Position numbers and translations under genes: made by a program. Below, piece after piece: positions 35,085 through 42,714 of a stretch of DNA of 64,000 nucleotides. The notes under the pieces were generated by a model. It did no database searches. It was not told where the DNA came from and saw only the letters and a list, made by a program, of their open reading frames with translations. Origin of the DNA: Streptomyces profundus (GTDB lineage: Bacteria; Actinomycetota; Actinomycetes; Streptomycetales; Streptomycetaceae). Within the stretch, counting starts at the first letter, position 1. The number at the start of each line of letters is the position of its first letter. The DNA is taken from contig NZ_CP082362.1 of the NCBI RefSeq assembly GCF_020740535.1, forward strand, positions 2,232,001-2,296,000, given 5' to 3'.

Positions 35085-35323
35085 GTCGCGCTCATCTCGT
35101 CGGTGACACTCTCCCGAGCAGCGGCCACATCGTCCGCGAAGCCCTCGTCCACCGGGTGCGACTCCAGGAACGCCTTGATCGCCGCACCGTTGCCGGAGGG
35201 CGCGGGAGCCAGCGTCGCCAGCCGTCGCCCGCCACGGGTGATCACAATCGTCTCTCCATGCTCGGCTCTGTCGAGCACGGAGGCGAAGTTGCGTGCGACC
35301 TCCGTCGCCGTCATCGTCCTCAT
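35069..35323 (-). CDS. Phd/YefM-family antitoxin
   Basis: An 84-residue antitoxin. The N-terminal DNA-binding half, TATEVARNFASVLDRAEHGETIVITRGGRRLATL, is the Phd/YefM fold, and the acidic C-terminal half (ESHPVDEGFADDVAAARESV) should wrap the toxin. It overlaps the toxin gene by 16 bp. The start codon at 35321-35323 lies 3 bp from a perfect palindrome, so the mRNA is nearly leaderless and autorepressed. Confidence 0.9.
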   Translation of the reverse strand: MRTMTATEVARNFASVLDRAEHGETIVITRGGRRLATLAPAPSGNGAAIKAFLESHPVDEGFADDVAAARESVTDEMSATWHDD

Positions 35324-35326
35324 GGG

Positions 35327-35370
35327 ATCAGAGTATCTGATTTTCCCTGATGAGCACGAGTGGGATCAGG
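35327..35370 (-). promoter_or_regulatory. Toxin-antitoxin autoregulatory operators
   Basis: ATCAGA-GTA-TCTGAT (35327-35341) is a perfect palindrome directly upstream of the antitoxin start. A second inverted pair, CCTGAT (35346-35351) and ATCAGG (35365-35370), uses the same half-site. The shared ATCAG/CTGAT half-sites suggest cooperative binding of the antitoxin-toxin complex. Confidence 0.65.
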
Positions 35371-35421
35371 CTCACGTCAGCCTCCGGGAGGGGGAGGGAT
35401 CTACCGCCTTTGAGGTACCGG

Positions 35422-35516
35422 TACCACCAGCAGTACCTGGACAAGAACCCGGCCGGTTCTTGCGGTCTCGGCGGCACGGGCCTGTCCTGCCCGGTGGGGG
35501 TGGCGCGGGCCTGAGG
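35422..35516 (+). pseudogene. Orphan copy of the msrA 3' end
   Basis: A 95-bp copy of the end of msrA copy 1 including the stop codon, with two adjacent base differences (35459-35460) that change the GYCGLGG Tyr to Ser. No msrA sequence precedes it; the sequence changes abruptly at 35421. Not functional alone. Confidence 0.85.
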
Positions 35517-35654
35517 GCGGGGACGCGGGGGTGGGCGTCGAGCGTTTCGGCGCCACGAACTCCGGCCGAAATGCCGCTGGTGGGCCGGTACCGGGGTGGG
35601 TAGGGAGTTCCCGGAACGAACCAACGTCACCGAGGACTTGAGGACGCGCCGACG

Positions 35655-36299
35655 ATGCTGACCGACTTCACCCACCGCCTGCCCACGTCCGAGGAGGTGT
35701 TACCCGGTCGCTCGGAGCCCATGTTCACGGTGCCCGAGAAGCACACCGTGCTGGGGACACGTCTGCTGGGGCCGTACCCGGCGGGGTTCGAGATCGCCGA
35801 GTTCGCGCTCGGCTGCTTCTGGGGCGCGGAGCGCCGCTTCTGGCGGACGGACGGCGTGTGGACCACGCTGACCGGCTTCCAGGGCGGCGGCACGGCGCAC
35901 CCCATCTCCGAGGAGGTCGCCTCCGGGCGCACCGGTCACGCGGAGACCGTCCGCGCCGTCTTCGACCCCGCCAGGGTCACCTACCGCGCGCTGCTCAAGG
36001 TGTTCTGGGAGGGCCACGACCCGACCCAGGGCTTCCGGCAGGGCAACGACATCGGCACCCACTGCCGGTCCGCCGTCTTCCACCACTCCCCCGCGCAGCG
36101 CGACGCCGCCGAGGAGACCAGGGACAGCTACCAGAAGGTCCTCGGCGACAAGGGCTACGGGCAGATCACCACGGAGATCCTCCCGGCCCGGGAGTTCCCG
36201 TTCTACCCGGCGGAGACCCGTCACCAGCAGTACCTGGACAAGCACCCCCGGGGCTACTGCGGTCTCGGCGGCACAGGTCTGACCTGCGACGTGGACTGA
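35655..36299 (+). CDS. Divergent MsrA paralogue with a TTA codon
   Basis: A 214-residue MsrA-family protein, similar in length and layout to copy 1: GCFWGAERR catalytic motif, GHAETV Glu, GNDIG Asp, and resolving cysteines in [12 protein letters not shown]. Two substrate-pocket tyrosines are changed, since VGYQGG reads TGFQGG and GTQYRSAIY reads GTHCRSAVF. Codon 16 is TTA (35700-35702), which in streptomycetes needs the developmentally controlled bldA tRNA. Its ribosome site is weak (GAGGA near 35645). It is followed by a strong terminator. Confidence 0.88.
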   Translation: MLTDFTHRLPTSEEVLPGRSEPMFTVPEKHTVLGTRLLGPYPAGFEIAEFALGCFWGAERRFWRTDGVWTTLTGFQGGGTAHPISEEVASGRTGHAETVRAVFDPARVTYRALLKVFWEGHDPTQGFRQGNDIGTHCRSAVFHHSPAQRDAAEETRDSYQKVLGDKGYGQITTEILPAREFPFYPAETRHQQYLDKHPRGYCGLGGTGLTCDVD

Positions 36300-36320
36300 C
36301 CTCGCCCCGCCCCCGGCACC

Positions 36321-36361
36321 GCGACGGCCGCGTACCCACCCGACGGGTACGCGGCCGTCGC
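36321..36361 (+). terminator. 17-bp hairpin terminator after msrA copy 2
   Basis: The perfect stem GCGACGGCCGCGTACCC (36321-36337) with GGGTACGCGGCCGTCGC (36345-36361) has a 7-nt loop. The remaining 140 bp up to clpP3 must hold the clpP3 promoter and the PopR/ClgR-type site. I could not pick out that site with confidence. Confidence 0.85.
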
Positions 36362-36503
36362 CGCGTCGGACGCGCCTCGGGCACTCTGCTGTTGGCTGAT
36401 CTGCTCCGGGCCTAGAGGTGCCGGGATGTGGCGGTCGGCGGCGGATGGTGGTGGGGAGGGCGCGGCTTCGGTGTCGCGCCGATGCGAGGAGAAGGAGAAG
36501 GTG

Positions 36504-37127
36504 ATGGTCATACCGGTCACCGCCGCCGAGGGCGACACCCCGACCACCAGGATCGACGACGAGTTGGCCGCCCGGCTGCTGACCCAGCGCATCGTGTTCC
36601 TGGGCACCCAGGTGGACGAGGTCTCGGCGAACCGGGTCTGCGCGCAGTTGCTGCTGCTGTCCGCCGAGGACCCGCGCGAGGACATCAGGCTCTGCGTCAA
36701 CAGCCCCGGCGGCTCGGTCTCGGCCGGGCTGGCGATCTACGACACCATGCGGCTGATCCCCAACGACGTGGCCACCCTGGCCATGGGGTTCGCCGCCAGC
36801 ATGGGCCAGTTCCTGCTCGCCACCGGCACCCCGGGCAAGCGGTACGCGCTGCCCAACGCGCGGATCATGATGCACCAGCCGTCCGCCGGGATCGGCGGCT
36901 CCACCTCGGACATCGCGATCCAGGCGGAGAACCTGGAGTTCACCAAGCGGACCGTGGAACGGATCACCGCCGAGCACACCGGCCAGACCGAGGAGACCAT
37001 CGCCAGGGACGGCGACCGGGACCGCTGGTTCACGGCGGAACAGGCCAGGGAGTACGGGCTGATCGACCGGGTCGTCGTCTCCCTCGCCGACCTCGCCCCC
37101 ACCTCCCCTCGCCGGACCGGCTTCTAG
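36504..37127 (+). CDS. clpP3: ATP-dependent Clp protease proteolytic subunit, ClpP3-like
   Basis: A 207-residue ClpP serine peptidase subunit. The catalytic triad is complete: Ser in [11 protein letters not shown], His in IMMHQPSAG and Asp in [25 protein letters not shown] is the oxyanion region. The ATG at 36504 follows AAGGAG, and an in-frame GTG at 36501 is possible. It is 19 bp before clpP4 and forms with it the streptomycete clpP3-clpP4 operon, a reserve set known in S. lividans to be activated by PopR when ClpP1/P2 are missing. Confidence 0.92.
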   Translation: MVIPVTAAEGDTPTTRIDDELAARLLTQRIVFLGTQVDEVSANRVCAQLLLLSAEDPREDIRLCVNSPGGSVSAGLAIYDTMRLIPNDVATLAMGFAASMGQFLLATGTPGKRYALPNARIMMHQPSAGIGGSTSDIAIQAENLEFTKRTVERITAEHTGQTEETIARDGDRDRWFTAEQAREYGLIDRVVVSLADLAPTSPRRTGF

Positions 37128-37146
37128 GAACAGGACGGTTCACCCC

Positions 37147-37752
37147 ATGAGCCAGTACACGATCCCCACCGTGGTCGAGCGCACGTCGAGCGGTGAGCGC
37201 GCCTACGACATCTACAGCCGGCTGCTCTCCGACCGGGTGATCTTCCTCGGCACCGAGATCGACGACGGCGTGGCCAACGTCGTGATCGCCCAGCTGCTGC
37301 ACCTGGAGTCGGCCAACCCGGAGCAGGAGATCTCGATCTACATCAACTCCCCCGGTGGCTCGCCGACCTCGCTGATGGCGATCTACGACACGATGTCGTT
37401 CGTGAACGCGCCGATCTCCACGTTCTGCGTGGGGCAGGCCGCGTCCACCGCGGCCGTGCTCCTCGCGGCCGGCGACCGGGGCCGCCGGGCGGTGCTCGGC
37501 CACGCGCGGGTGCTGATCGGGCAACCGGTGAGCGGCGGACACCGGGGCACGGTCTCGGACCTCTCCATCCAGGCGAAGGAGATGCTGCGCATCCGCTCCC
37601 AGGTGGAGGAGGTCCTCTCCGAGCACACCGGACACGAAGTGGCCACCCTGCGAGCGGAGATGGACCGCGACCGGGTCCTCACCGCACGCGAGGCGGTCGA
37701 ATTCGGCCTCGCGGACCAGATCGTCACCCGGCGTACCCCGGTCGCCACCTGA
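37147..37752 (+). CDS. clpP4: ClpP4-like subunit lacking the catalytic histidine
   Basis: A 201-residue ClpP-family protein. Ser100 ([11 protein letters not shown]) and the Asp in FGLADQIV are in place, and the oxyanion region [17 protein letters not shown] is normal. The triad His of the usual (M/L)IHQP motif is Gly125 (LIGQPVSGG; codon GGG at 37519-37521). It is therefore probably inactive by itself, like ClpR subunits, and may serve as a structural ring partner for ClpP3. The gene is otherwise intact and overlaps no other. The ribosome site is weak (ACAGG). Confidence 0.9.
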   Translation: MSQYTIPTVVERTSSGERAYDIYSRLLSDRVIFLGTEIDDGVANVVIAQLLHLESANPEQEISIYINSPGGSPTSLMAIYDTMSFVNAPISTFCVGQAASTAAVLLAAGDRGRRAVLGHARVLIGQPVSGGHRGTVSDLSIQAKEMLRIRSQVEEVLSEHTGHEVATLRAEMDRDRVLTAREAVEFGLADQIVTRRTPVAT

Positions 37753-38051
37753 CGGCTCCCCGCCGGGGGGCGAACACCGGCGGACGGACGGACGGACGGT
37801 GGGCCGGGCGGTGGGGCGGTGGGGCGGGGGAACGGCCGGCCCGCCGGTGGGCGGAACATGCGGGTGGCGACCGCACCAGCGCCGTCCTTCCGCCCCACCC
37901 CGAACGGACACCGGGGCAGGCCCCGCCCGACCACGTCACGCGTCGGACCGCCGGCGCGCGCCCCCGACAGCCGGTCGTACGAGCCCCGCCGGCCCGGCCC
38001 CGGCCGCACGGCCCAGCTCGTCGGCGCCGCACCGACGGTTGCCGACAACGC
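37753..38051. other. Intergenic region, low complexity
   Basis: A gap between clpP4 and popR, which are convergent. It contains a 4-bp repeat run (GACG, 37784-37800) and GCGGTGG-type repeats (37805-37835). No gene or RNA recognised. Confidence 0.5.
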
Positions 38052-38076
38052 CCCGCGCCCGCGCGGTGGGCGCGGG
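38052..38076 (-). terminator. Hairpin directly after popR
   Basis: CCCGCGCCC (38052-38060) pairs with GGGCGCGGG (38068-38076) across a 7-nt loop, 2 bp beyond the popR stop codon. Confidence 0.65.
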
Positions 38077-38078
38077 CC

Positions 38079-38603
38079 TCAGGCCGCCAGCAGCACCGTG
38101 TCGCCGGTGCGGGGACGGGCGCGGGCGCGGTGGGCGAGCAGGGATGTGGCCGACGGCTCCGGCCCCGGCCGGCTCGCGGGGCGGGCCGCCGGGTCCGCCG
38201 TCAACTGGTCCTGGGTCAGGGCCAGGAGGTCGGCGAGGCCGAGGCCGAGGGCCTGCGCCGCCGCGGCGAGCACCTCGGACGACGCCTCCTTCCGGCCGCG
38301 CTCCACCTCGGAGAGGTACGGCATGGAGATGCGCGCCTTCTCGGCCACCTCCTTGAGCGTGCGCCCGCGCGCCAGCCGCTCGCGGCGGAGCGCGGCGCCC
38401 ACCACATGCCGCCAGAGCGGCTCCCTGACGGTCACCGGCGCCGGGGCTGGCTCGGGAGCGGCGCCCGGGGCCGGAACCGGCCGCAGGAAACCGATCCCGG
38501 GGCGGTGCTGGGCACGGCCCCGGACATCGACATCGTCGCCGGCGCGGTCAGGGGGACGATTCGAGGCATGGCTGCTACTCACCCCTTCAGGGTAGAAGCG
38601 CAC
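38079..38603 (-). CDS. popR: PopR/ClgR-like XRE-family regulator
   Basis: A regulator with a Cro/C1-type helix-turn-helix: WRHVVGAALRRERLARGRTL, then KEVAEKARISMPYLSEVERGRKEASS, very close to ClgR and PopR. It lies beside clpP3-clpP4, as popR does in streptomycetes. The protein ends VLLAA; PopR and ClgR are known to be degraded by ClpP through two C-terminal alanines, and that tag is present. The start is uncertain. The frame opens at a GTG (38603), with further GTGs at 38582 and just before the HTH (VTVREPLWRH), and the 55 residues before the HTH are Pro/Ala-rich. The family usually starts nearer the HTH. Confidence 0.75.
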   Translation of the reverse strand: MRFYPEGVSSSHASNRPPDRAGDDVDVRGRAQHRPGIGFLRPVPAPGAAPEPAPAPVTVREPLWRHVVGAALRRERLARGRTLKEVAEKARISMPYLSEVERGRKEASSEVLAAAAQALGLGLADLLALTQDQLTADPAARPASRPGPEPSATSLLAHRARARPRTGDTVLLAA

Positions 38604-38696
38604 CGCGCCGCCGTAACGGGTCAGGCGTTCCGCCCCCCGCGAAATCGTTCCGCCGGGTAGCCGGTAGCCGACCCACCCGGCGGAACGACGTTCCGG

Positions 38697-39368
38697 TCAG
38701 CCGAAGTTCACATCGCTACAGATGTAGTACGACTGGTCCGAGTGCGAGGCCTGCCAGATCGTGTACACGACGTGGTGTCCGCTGCGGCCCGGGGCCGAGA
38801 CGTCCACGGTCATGTGCTCACTGGGCGCGAGGCGTCCCGTCTCGGCGAGCAACTCCAGGTCGCCCCAGCCGAGTTCGTCCGTGGTGGGGTCGAAGCCCTG
38901 CTCGGTGACATAGACCAGCATGTAGTCGGCGCCGTGGAGGGCCTGGTCCCAGAGGTCGACGGTGAAGTTCGCGTTCACGTCGGTGGTCTTCCAGGCGCCC
39001 GGGGTGTCCATCGCGGCGTAGCGGCCGTCGCCGGTCAGGCCGGCGCTGCACAGCTGGCCGTCGGGGATCGCGCCCTGGTGGTCGCCGGCGACGCCCTCGC
39101 GGTAGAGGCCGTTCCAGTTCCACATGGCGTTGGTGTCGTACTGCCACGCCTCCCAACACATGGGGTCTTCCTGCTCCATGGCCGGGTTCTGGAAGTCGTG
39201 ACCCCAGCGGTCCCAACAGCCGTAGTTGCGGGACGACGGGTCGATGACCGAGCCGTGTGCGGACGCGGTGTTGGCGCCCGGCACCAGCACCACCAACAGC
39301 GCGACGGCCAACAACGCGATGGCGCGCGGCGACCAGCGAGCCGGTCGCACCTTTTCCTGTGCGGACAT
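38697..39368 (-). CDS. AA10 lytic polysaccharide monooxygenase
   Basis: A 223-residue secreted copper monooxygenase. The signal peptide ends at TASA, leaving the mature N-terminal His (HGSVIDPSSRNYGCW), the first histidine of the copper brace. The second is in GRSGHHVVYTIWQASH. It is a single catalytic domain without a binding module. AA10 enzymes oxidise chitin or cellulose. The start at 39368 has GGTGGAG 8 nt away. A near-perfect CebR box lies 42-55 bp upstream, which points to control by cello-oligosaccharides and hence a possible cellulose role. Confidence 0.92.
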   Translation of the reverse strand: MSAQEKVRPARWSPRAIALLAVALLVVLVPGANTASAHGSVIDPSSRNYGCWDRWGHDFQNPAMEQEDPMCWEAWQYDTNAMWNWNGLYREGVAGDHQGAIPDGQLCSAGLTGDGRYAAMDTPGAWKTTDVNANFTVDLWDQALHGADYMLVYVTEQGFDPTTDELGWGDLELLAETGRLAPSEHMTVDVSAPGRSGHHVVYTIWQASHSDQSYYICSDVNFG

Positions 39369-39409
39369 GCTGCGTTCTCCACCTTCCGGTCATGGGGGTA
39401 TCGGAATGA

Positions 39410-39423
39410 GGGGAGCGCTCCCA
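39410..39423 (-). promoter_or_regulatory. CebR-like operator upstream of LPMO gene
   Basis: GGGGAGCGCTCCCA matches 13 of 14 bases of TGGGAGCGCTCCCA, the palindrome known for the cellulose-utilisation repressor CebR in streptomycetes. The 12-bp core GGGAGCGCTCCC is perfect. It sits in the short upstream region of the LPMO gene, where a bound repressor would block its promoter. Confidence 0.7.
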
Positions 39424-39549
39424 TAGTTCACGGTGGCGTTACCCGAGGACATCAACACGAAACCGGGCGCCGGAAGTTCGACACGTTCGCGAACAACTTC
39501 GACGGCCCACAAACGTTTTCCGCCCCTGAGACGCCAACAGGCCGTCCGC

Positions 39550-41145
39550 TCAGGCCCGTTGGGCGCCCGGCTGGCCGGCGGCGACATGGAAGGAGGCGAC
39601 GGTCGTCAGGCCGGCGCCCGGGATGGTGACGAAGGGGGTGACGCGGTAGTCGGCGGTGAGGGCGTCCGGGGTGAGGTGGACGACGGTGTAGCCGCGCTGG
39701 GAGCTGTGCCAGCGCAGGTGGGGGTTGACGCCGGGGGCCATCCAGGCCGCGCCGACCTCGTCCGTCGGGGAGCCGTCCTTGCCGGAGGTGAGGGAGCTGC
39801 CGGCGAACTCGGTGGCGACCACGGGGGCGTGTTCGTCGGCGAAGTCGAGCGTGAGGTCGGCGACCACGGCGCGGTGGATGTCGCCGGTGACCACCACGGG
39901 GTTGTTGGCGCCGCGCTCCCACAGGCCGGTGAGCAGCCGGTCGCGGGCCGCCGTGTAGCCGTCCCACATGTCCAGGCCCGAGCTGTGGACCAGCGGGTCG
40001 GGGTCCTGGTCGACCTGGGCGATCAGCGTCTGGTTGGCCAGCACGTTCCAGGTGGCCCCCGACCGCCCGGCGCCGTCCAGCAGCCAACTCTCCTGTTCGG
40101 CCCCGAGGATGGTGCGGTCGGGCGCGGAACGCTCCACATCGCAGCCGGGTTTGGTGCCGTCGCCGCAGACCTGGTCGTCGCGGTGCGAGCGGGTGTCGAG
40201 CACATGCAGGTCGAGGAGTTGGCCGAAGCCCAGCCGGCGGAACATCCGGGCCTCGGCACCGTTGGGGCGCTGGGGCAGCCGCAGCGGGAGGTGTTCGTAG
40301 TACGTCTGGAAGGCGGCTGCCTTGCGGGCCCGCCATGCCTCCGGGTCCTGGTCGGGGAGGCCGTCGGTGTCCAACTGGGCGAAGTCCCCCGCCCAGTTGT
40401 TCTCCACCTCGTGGTCGTCCCAGGTAAGCACCCAGGGGAACGCCTGGTGGGCGGCCTGGAGGTCGACGTCGAGGCGGGTCAGGGCGTGGCGGTTGCGGTA
40501 GTCGATCAGGCTGTGGGTCTCGCGTTGGAACGAGGCGTCGAGGGCGACGTTGCGCACGCCGCCGGTCTCGCCGACGCCGTACTCGTAGAGGTAGTCGCCG
40601 AGGTGCACCACCAAGTCCAGGTCCTCGCCGGCCATATGGCGGTAGCCGGTGTAGAAGCCCTCGTACCAGCACTGGCAGGAGGCGAAGGCGAAGGAGAGCG
40701 CGCTGGTGCTGGTGGGTGCGGTGCGGGTGCGGCCCACCGGGCTGAGGTCGCGGCCGGCGCGGAAGCGGTAGAAGTAGTCGCGGCCCGGGGCGAGGCCGCT
40801 GACCTCCGCATGGACGGAGTGCGCCAGTTCGGGGGTGGCGCGCGTGCTGCCCCGCCGTACCCGGGTGGTGAACCGCTCGTCCTCGGCGACCTCCCACTGG
40901 ACGTCCACCACCCGCTCGGGCATCCCGCCGCGTCCGTCCAGGGCCAGCGGGTCGGGGGCGAGCCTGGTCCAGAGGACGACGCCGTCGGGGACCGGGTCGC
41001 CGGAGGCGACGCCGAAGGCGAACGGGTCGCCGGCGAACCGGGGGGCGGCCCAGACCTTGCCGGTGCTGAAACCGGCGGCGTGCAGGGCGATTCCGGAGAG
41101 GGAGGCACCGGCCAGGCCGAGCAGGCGGCGTCGCGTGAGATCCAT
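39550..41145 (-). CDS. phoD: Alkaline phosphatase, PhoD family (Tat-exported)
   Basis: A 531-residue PhoD-type phosphatase/phosphodiesterase. The twin-arginine signal is LTRRRLLGLAGASLSG. It has an N-terminal Ig-like domain (FAFGVASGDPVPDGVVLWTRLAP, about residues 42-65) and a metallophosphatase domain with FASCQCW, VHLGDYLYEYG, TWDDHEVENNW and a late VVTGDIHRAVVADL, the metal ligands of the Ca/Fe centre. The ending fits the family. It releases phosphate from organic phosphates outside the cell. No convincing PHO box was seen upstream. Confidence 0.93.
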   Translation of the reverse strand: MDLTRRRLLGLAGASLSGIALHAAGFSTGKVWAAPRFAGDPFAFGVASGDPVPDGVVLWTRLAPDPLALDGRGGMPERVVDVQWEVAEDERFTTRVRRGSTRATPELAHSVHAEVSGLAPGRDYFYRFRAGRDLSPVGRTRTAPTSTSALSFAFASCQCWYEGFYTGYRHMAGEDLDLVVHLGDYLYEYGVGETGGVRNVALDASFQRETHSLIDYRNRHALTRLDVDLQAAHQAFPWVLTWDDHEVENNWAGDFAQLDTDGLPDQDPEAWRARKAAAFQTYYEHLPLRLPQRPNGAEARMFRRLGFGQLLDLHVLDTRSHRDDQVCGDGTKPGCDVERSAPDRTILGAEQESWLLDGAGRSGATWNVLANQTLIAQVDQDPDPLVHSSGLDMWDGYTAARDRLLTGLWERGANNPVVVTGDIHRAVVADLTLDFADEHAPVVATEFAGSSLTSGKDGSPTDEVGAAWMAPGVNPHLRWHSSQRGYTVVHLTPDALTADYRVTPFVTIPGAGLTTVASFHVAAGQPGAQRA

Positions 41146-41233
41146 CGAGAGAGAGGCCCGTCTGTGCAGGAGTGCTGACGAGGCGCCACCTTCCAGGCAG
41201 CCGGCCGGATTTCGACGGAGGCTCGCCTGACAC

Positions 41234-41263
41234 TCACCGCCCCGGCGGGATAACGGGCGGTGA
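41234..41263. promoter_or_regulatory. 9-bp inverted repeat upstream of phoD
   Basis: TCACCGCCC (41234-41242) and GGGCGGTGA (41255-41263) are exact complements around a 12-bp spacer, about 90-120 bp before the phoD start. It is an operator or hairpin candidate and does not fit the direct-repeat layout of a PHO box. Confidence 0.4.
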
Positions 41264-41306
41264 CGGGGGCGCGGAAGCGCCGCCGGGATCGACCCTCCGT
41301 GAACCC

Positions 41307-41873
41307 ATGGCCGGGGCTCGGCGGCTCCGTCAGACTTCTGCGGGCACCCCCGACGGCTCAGGGGTGGCGGTGGCGGGGGAGCGGCTCGCCACAGACGACG
41401 GACCAGGGGGCGGGCGCCGCGCCGAGGTCCTCGCCTTCGGGAGCCAGGTGGTGGAGGTGGTCGCCTCGGCGCACAGCCGCAACCCCGGGCACGCGGTGGC
41501 CTTTCCCGGGGTCAGGGTCGAGCCGCCCGCTCAACAGCCGTTCACCGTGGCCGACTTGCCGGAGGACGAGACCCTCGCGCTCCAGTTGACGGTTCTGGGC
41601 GGCCCGCGCGTGTTCCTCGTGGGCGCCAGCGACTTCGTGGCCCGCGACCCGACGGGTCTCGCGCCCGATGGGGCGAGGGTGGCGATCCCGTCGAGCGAGG
41701 CGACCCGCGCCTGTGCCGAACGGCCGATGGCGGCGCTGGACGGGCCCTCCCCGCCGGTCAGGCCACCCGGCAGCGCAGTGGTTCGCCGGCCAGGGCGCGG
41801 GCGGCCTCCTCGGCGGCCAGGCGTTGCAGCGCGTCCAACGAGTCGGTCGAGTAGAAGGCGGCGTGCGGGGTGA
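41307..41873 (+). pseudogene. Possible gene remnant
   Basis: An open frame with strongly GC-biased third positions and plausible protein-like composition from about 41340 to 41700 (for example FGSQVVEVVASAHSRNPGH and LALQLTVLGGPRVFLVGAS). No family is recognised. After 41700 it becomes Arg/Pro-rich and overlaps the end of the convergent dehydrogenase gene by 116 bp, so the C-terminus is probably not authentic. There is no good start or ribosome site. It may be a decayed gene or chance. Confidence 0.3.
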
Positions 41874-42714
41874 GCAGCACCTGGGGCAGGGCGCGCAGCG
41901 GGGAGTCGGGCGGCAGCGGCTCCGGGTCGTGGACGTCCAGGGCGGCGCCGGCGAGCCGCCCGGCGCGCAGTGCCTCGGCGAGCGCGTCCGGGTCGACGAG
42001 GGCGCCGCGCGAGGTGTTGACCAACACGGCGCCCTGGCGCATCAGCGCCAGGCTGGATCGGCCGATCAGCCGATGGGTGGCCCGCGTCGCCGGGGCGTGC
42101 AGCGAGACGGCGTGCGAGCTGGCCAACAGCTCGGCCAACTCGACGTGCTCGATGCCCTGTCGGGCCAGCGCCGCCGGATCGGCGAAGGGGTCGCTGGCCA
42201 GCACGCGGCAGCCGAACGGGCGCAGCCGTTCCCGCACGGCGAGCCCGATCTGGCCGGTGCCGACCAGCCCCACCGTGGTCGCGGTGAGGCTGGGCAGCGG
42301 GCCGACGTCGGAGGGCGCCGCCCAGCCGTTCGCGCGGACGGCGCGGTCGTAGGCGGGCAGCCGGCGCAGCAGGGCGAGCAGGCAGGCGACGGCGTGGTCG
42401 GCGACGGTCCCGGTGCCGTAGTCGGGGACGTTGGCGACGCGGACGCCGAGCTCGCGGGCGGCGTCCACGTCGACGTTGTCGTAGCCGATGCCGTAGCGGA
42501 TCACGGTGGCGCCCGGCGCGAGGGCGGCGAGCGCGGGGCGGGTCATCGGGGCGAAGTTGACGAAGGCGACGTCGGCGCCCCGGACGGCTTCGACGGTGCC
42601 CGGCTCGTCGGCGCAGCGGTGTTCGGCGAACGTGGCGGCGAACCGTTCGGCGGTGGCCCGCTCGTGGTGGACCTGGCCGAACGCCTGGTCGGTGACGACG
42701 ACTCGGGGGCTCAT
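41758..42714 (-). CDS. D-isomer 2-hydroxyacid dehydrogenase
   Basis: A 318-residue NAD(P)-dependent dehydrogenase that interconverts a 2-hydroxyacid and a 2-oxoacid. The Rossmann motif is VGLVGTGQIGLAVRERLRPFG (GxGxxG) and the catalytic Arg lies in VNTSRGALVDPDAL. The Glu is in ALDVHDPEPLP and the His in LLTPHAAFYS. It is the last gene of the GntR-controlled operon, joined to the FAH-family gene by a 4-bp ATGA overlap (42711-42714). The substrate is probably a sugar-acid-derived 2-oxoacid, by context only. Confidence 0.88.
   Translation of the reverse strand: MSPRVVVTDQAFGQVHHERATAERFAATFAEHRCADEPGTVEAVRGADVAFVNFAPMTRPALAALAPGATVIRYGIGYDNVDVDAARELGVRVANVPDYGTGTVADHAVACLLALLRRLPAYDRAVRANGWAAPSDVGPLPSLTATTVGLVGTGQIGLAVRERLRPFGCRVLASDPFADPAALARQGIEHVELAELLASSHAVSLHAPATRATHRLIGRSSLALMRQGAVLVNTSRGALVDPDALAEALRAGRLAGAALDVHDPEPLPPDSPLRALPQVLLTPHAAFYSTDSLDALQRLAAEEAARALAGEPLRCRVA

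Larger units (their letters stand above)
34562..35516. mobile_element. Toxin-antitoxin cassette bounded by 95-bp direct repeats
   Basis: Positions 34562-34656 (3' end of msrA with its stop) and 35422-35516 are identical at 93 of 95 bases, at an offset of 860 bp. Between them is only the toxin-antitoxin pair with its promoter. The intact msrA end is on the left and the orphan tail on the right. This is what remains after integration or recombination into the msrA 3' end, or after unequal crossing-over between msrA copies. No integrase is inside the unit. Confidence 0.65.

Noticed and set aside
35422..35516. Functional third msrA gene
   Set aside because: Only the last 31 codons are present, with no start and an abrupt left border.
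41146..41260. PHO box upstream of phoD
   Set aside because: No pair of GTTCACC-like 11-bp direct repeats was found. The inverted repeat at 41234-41263 has the wrong layout.
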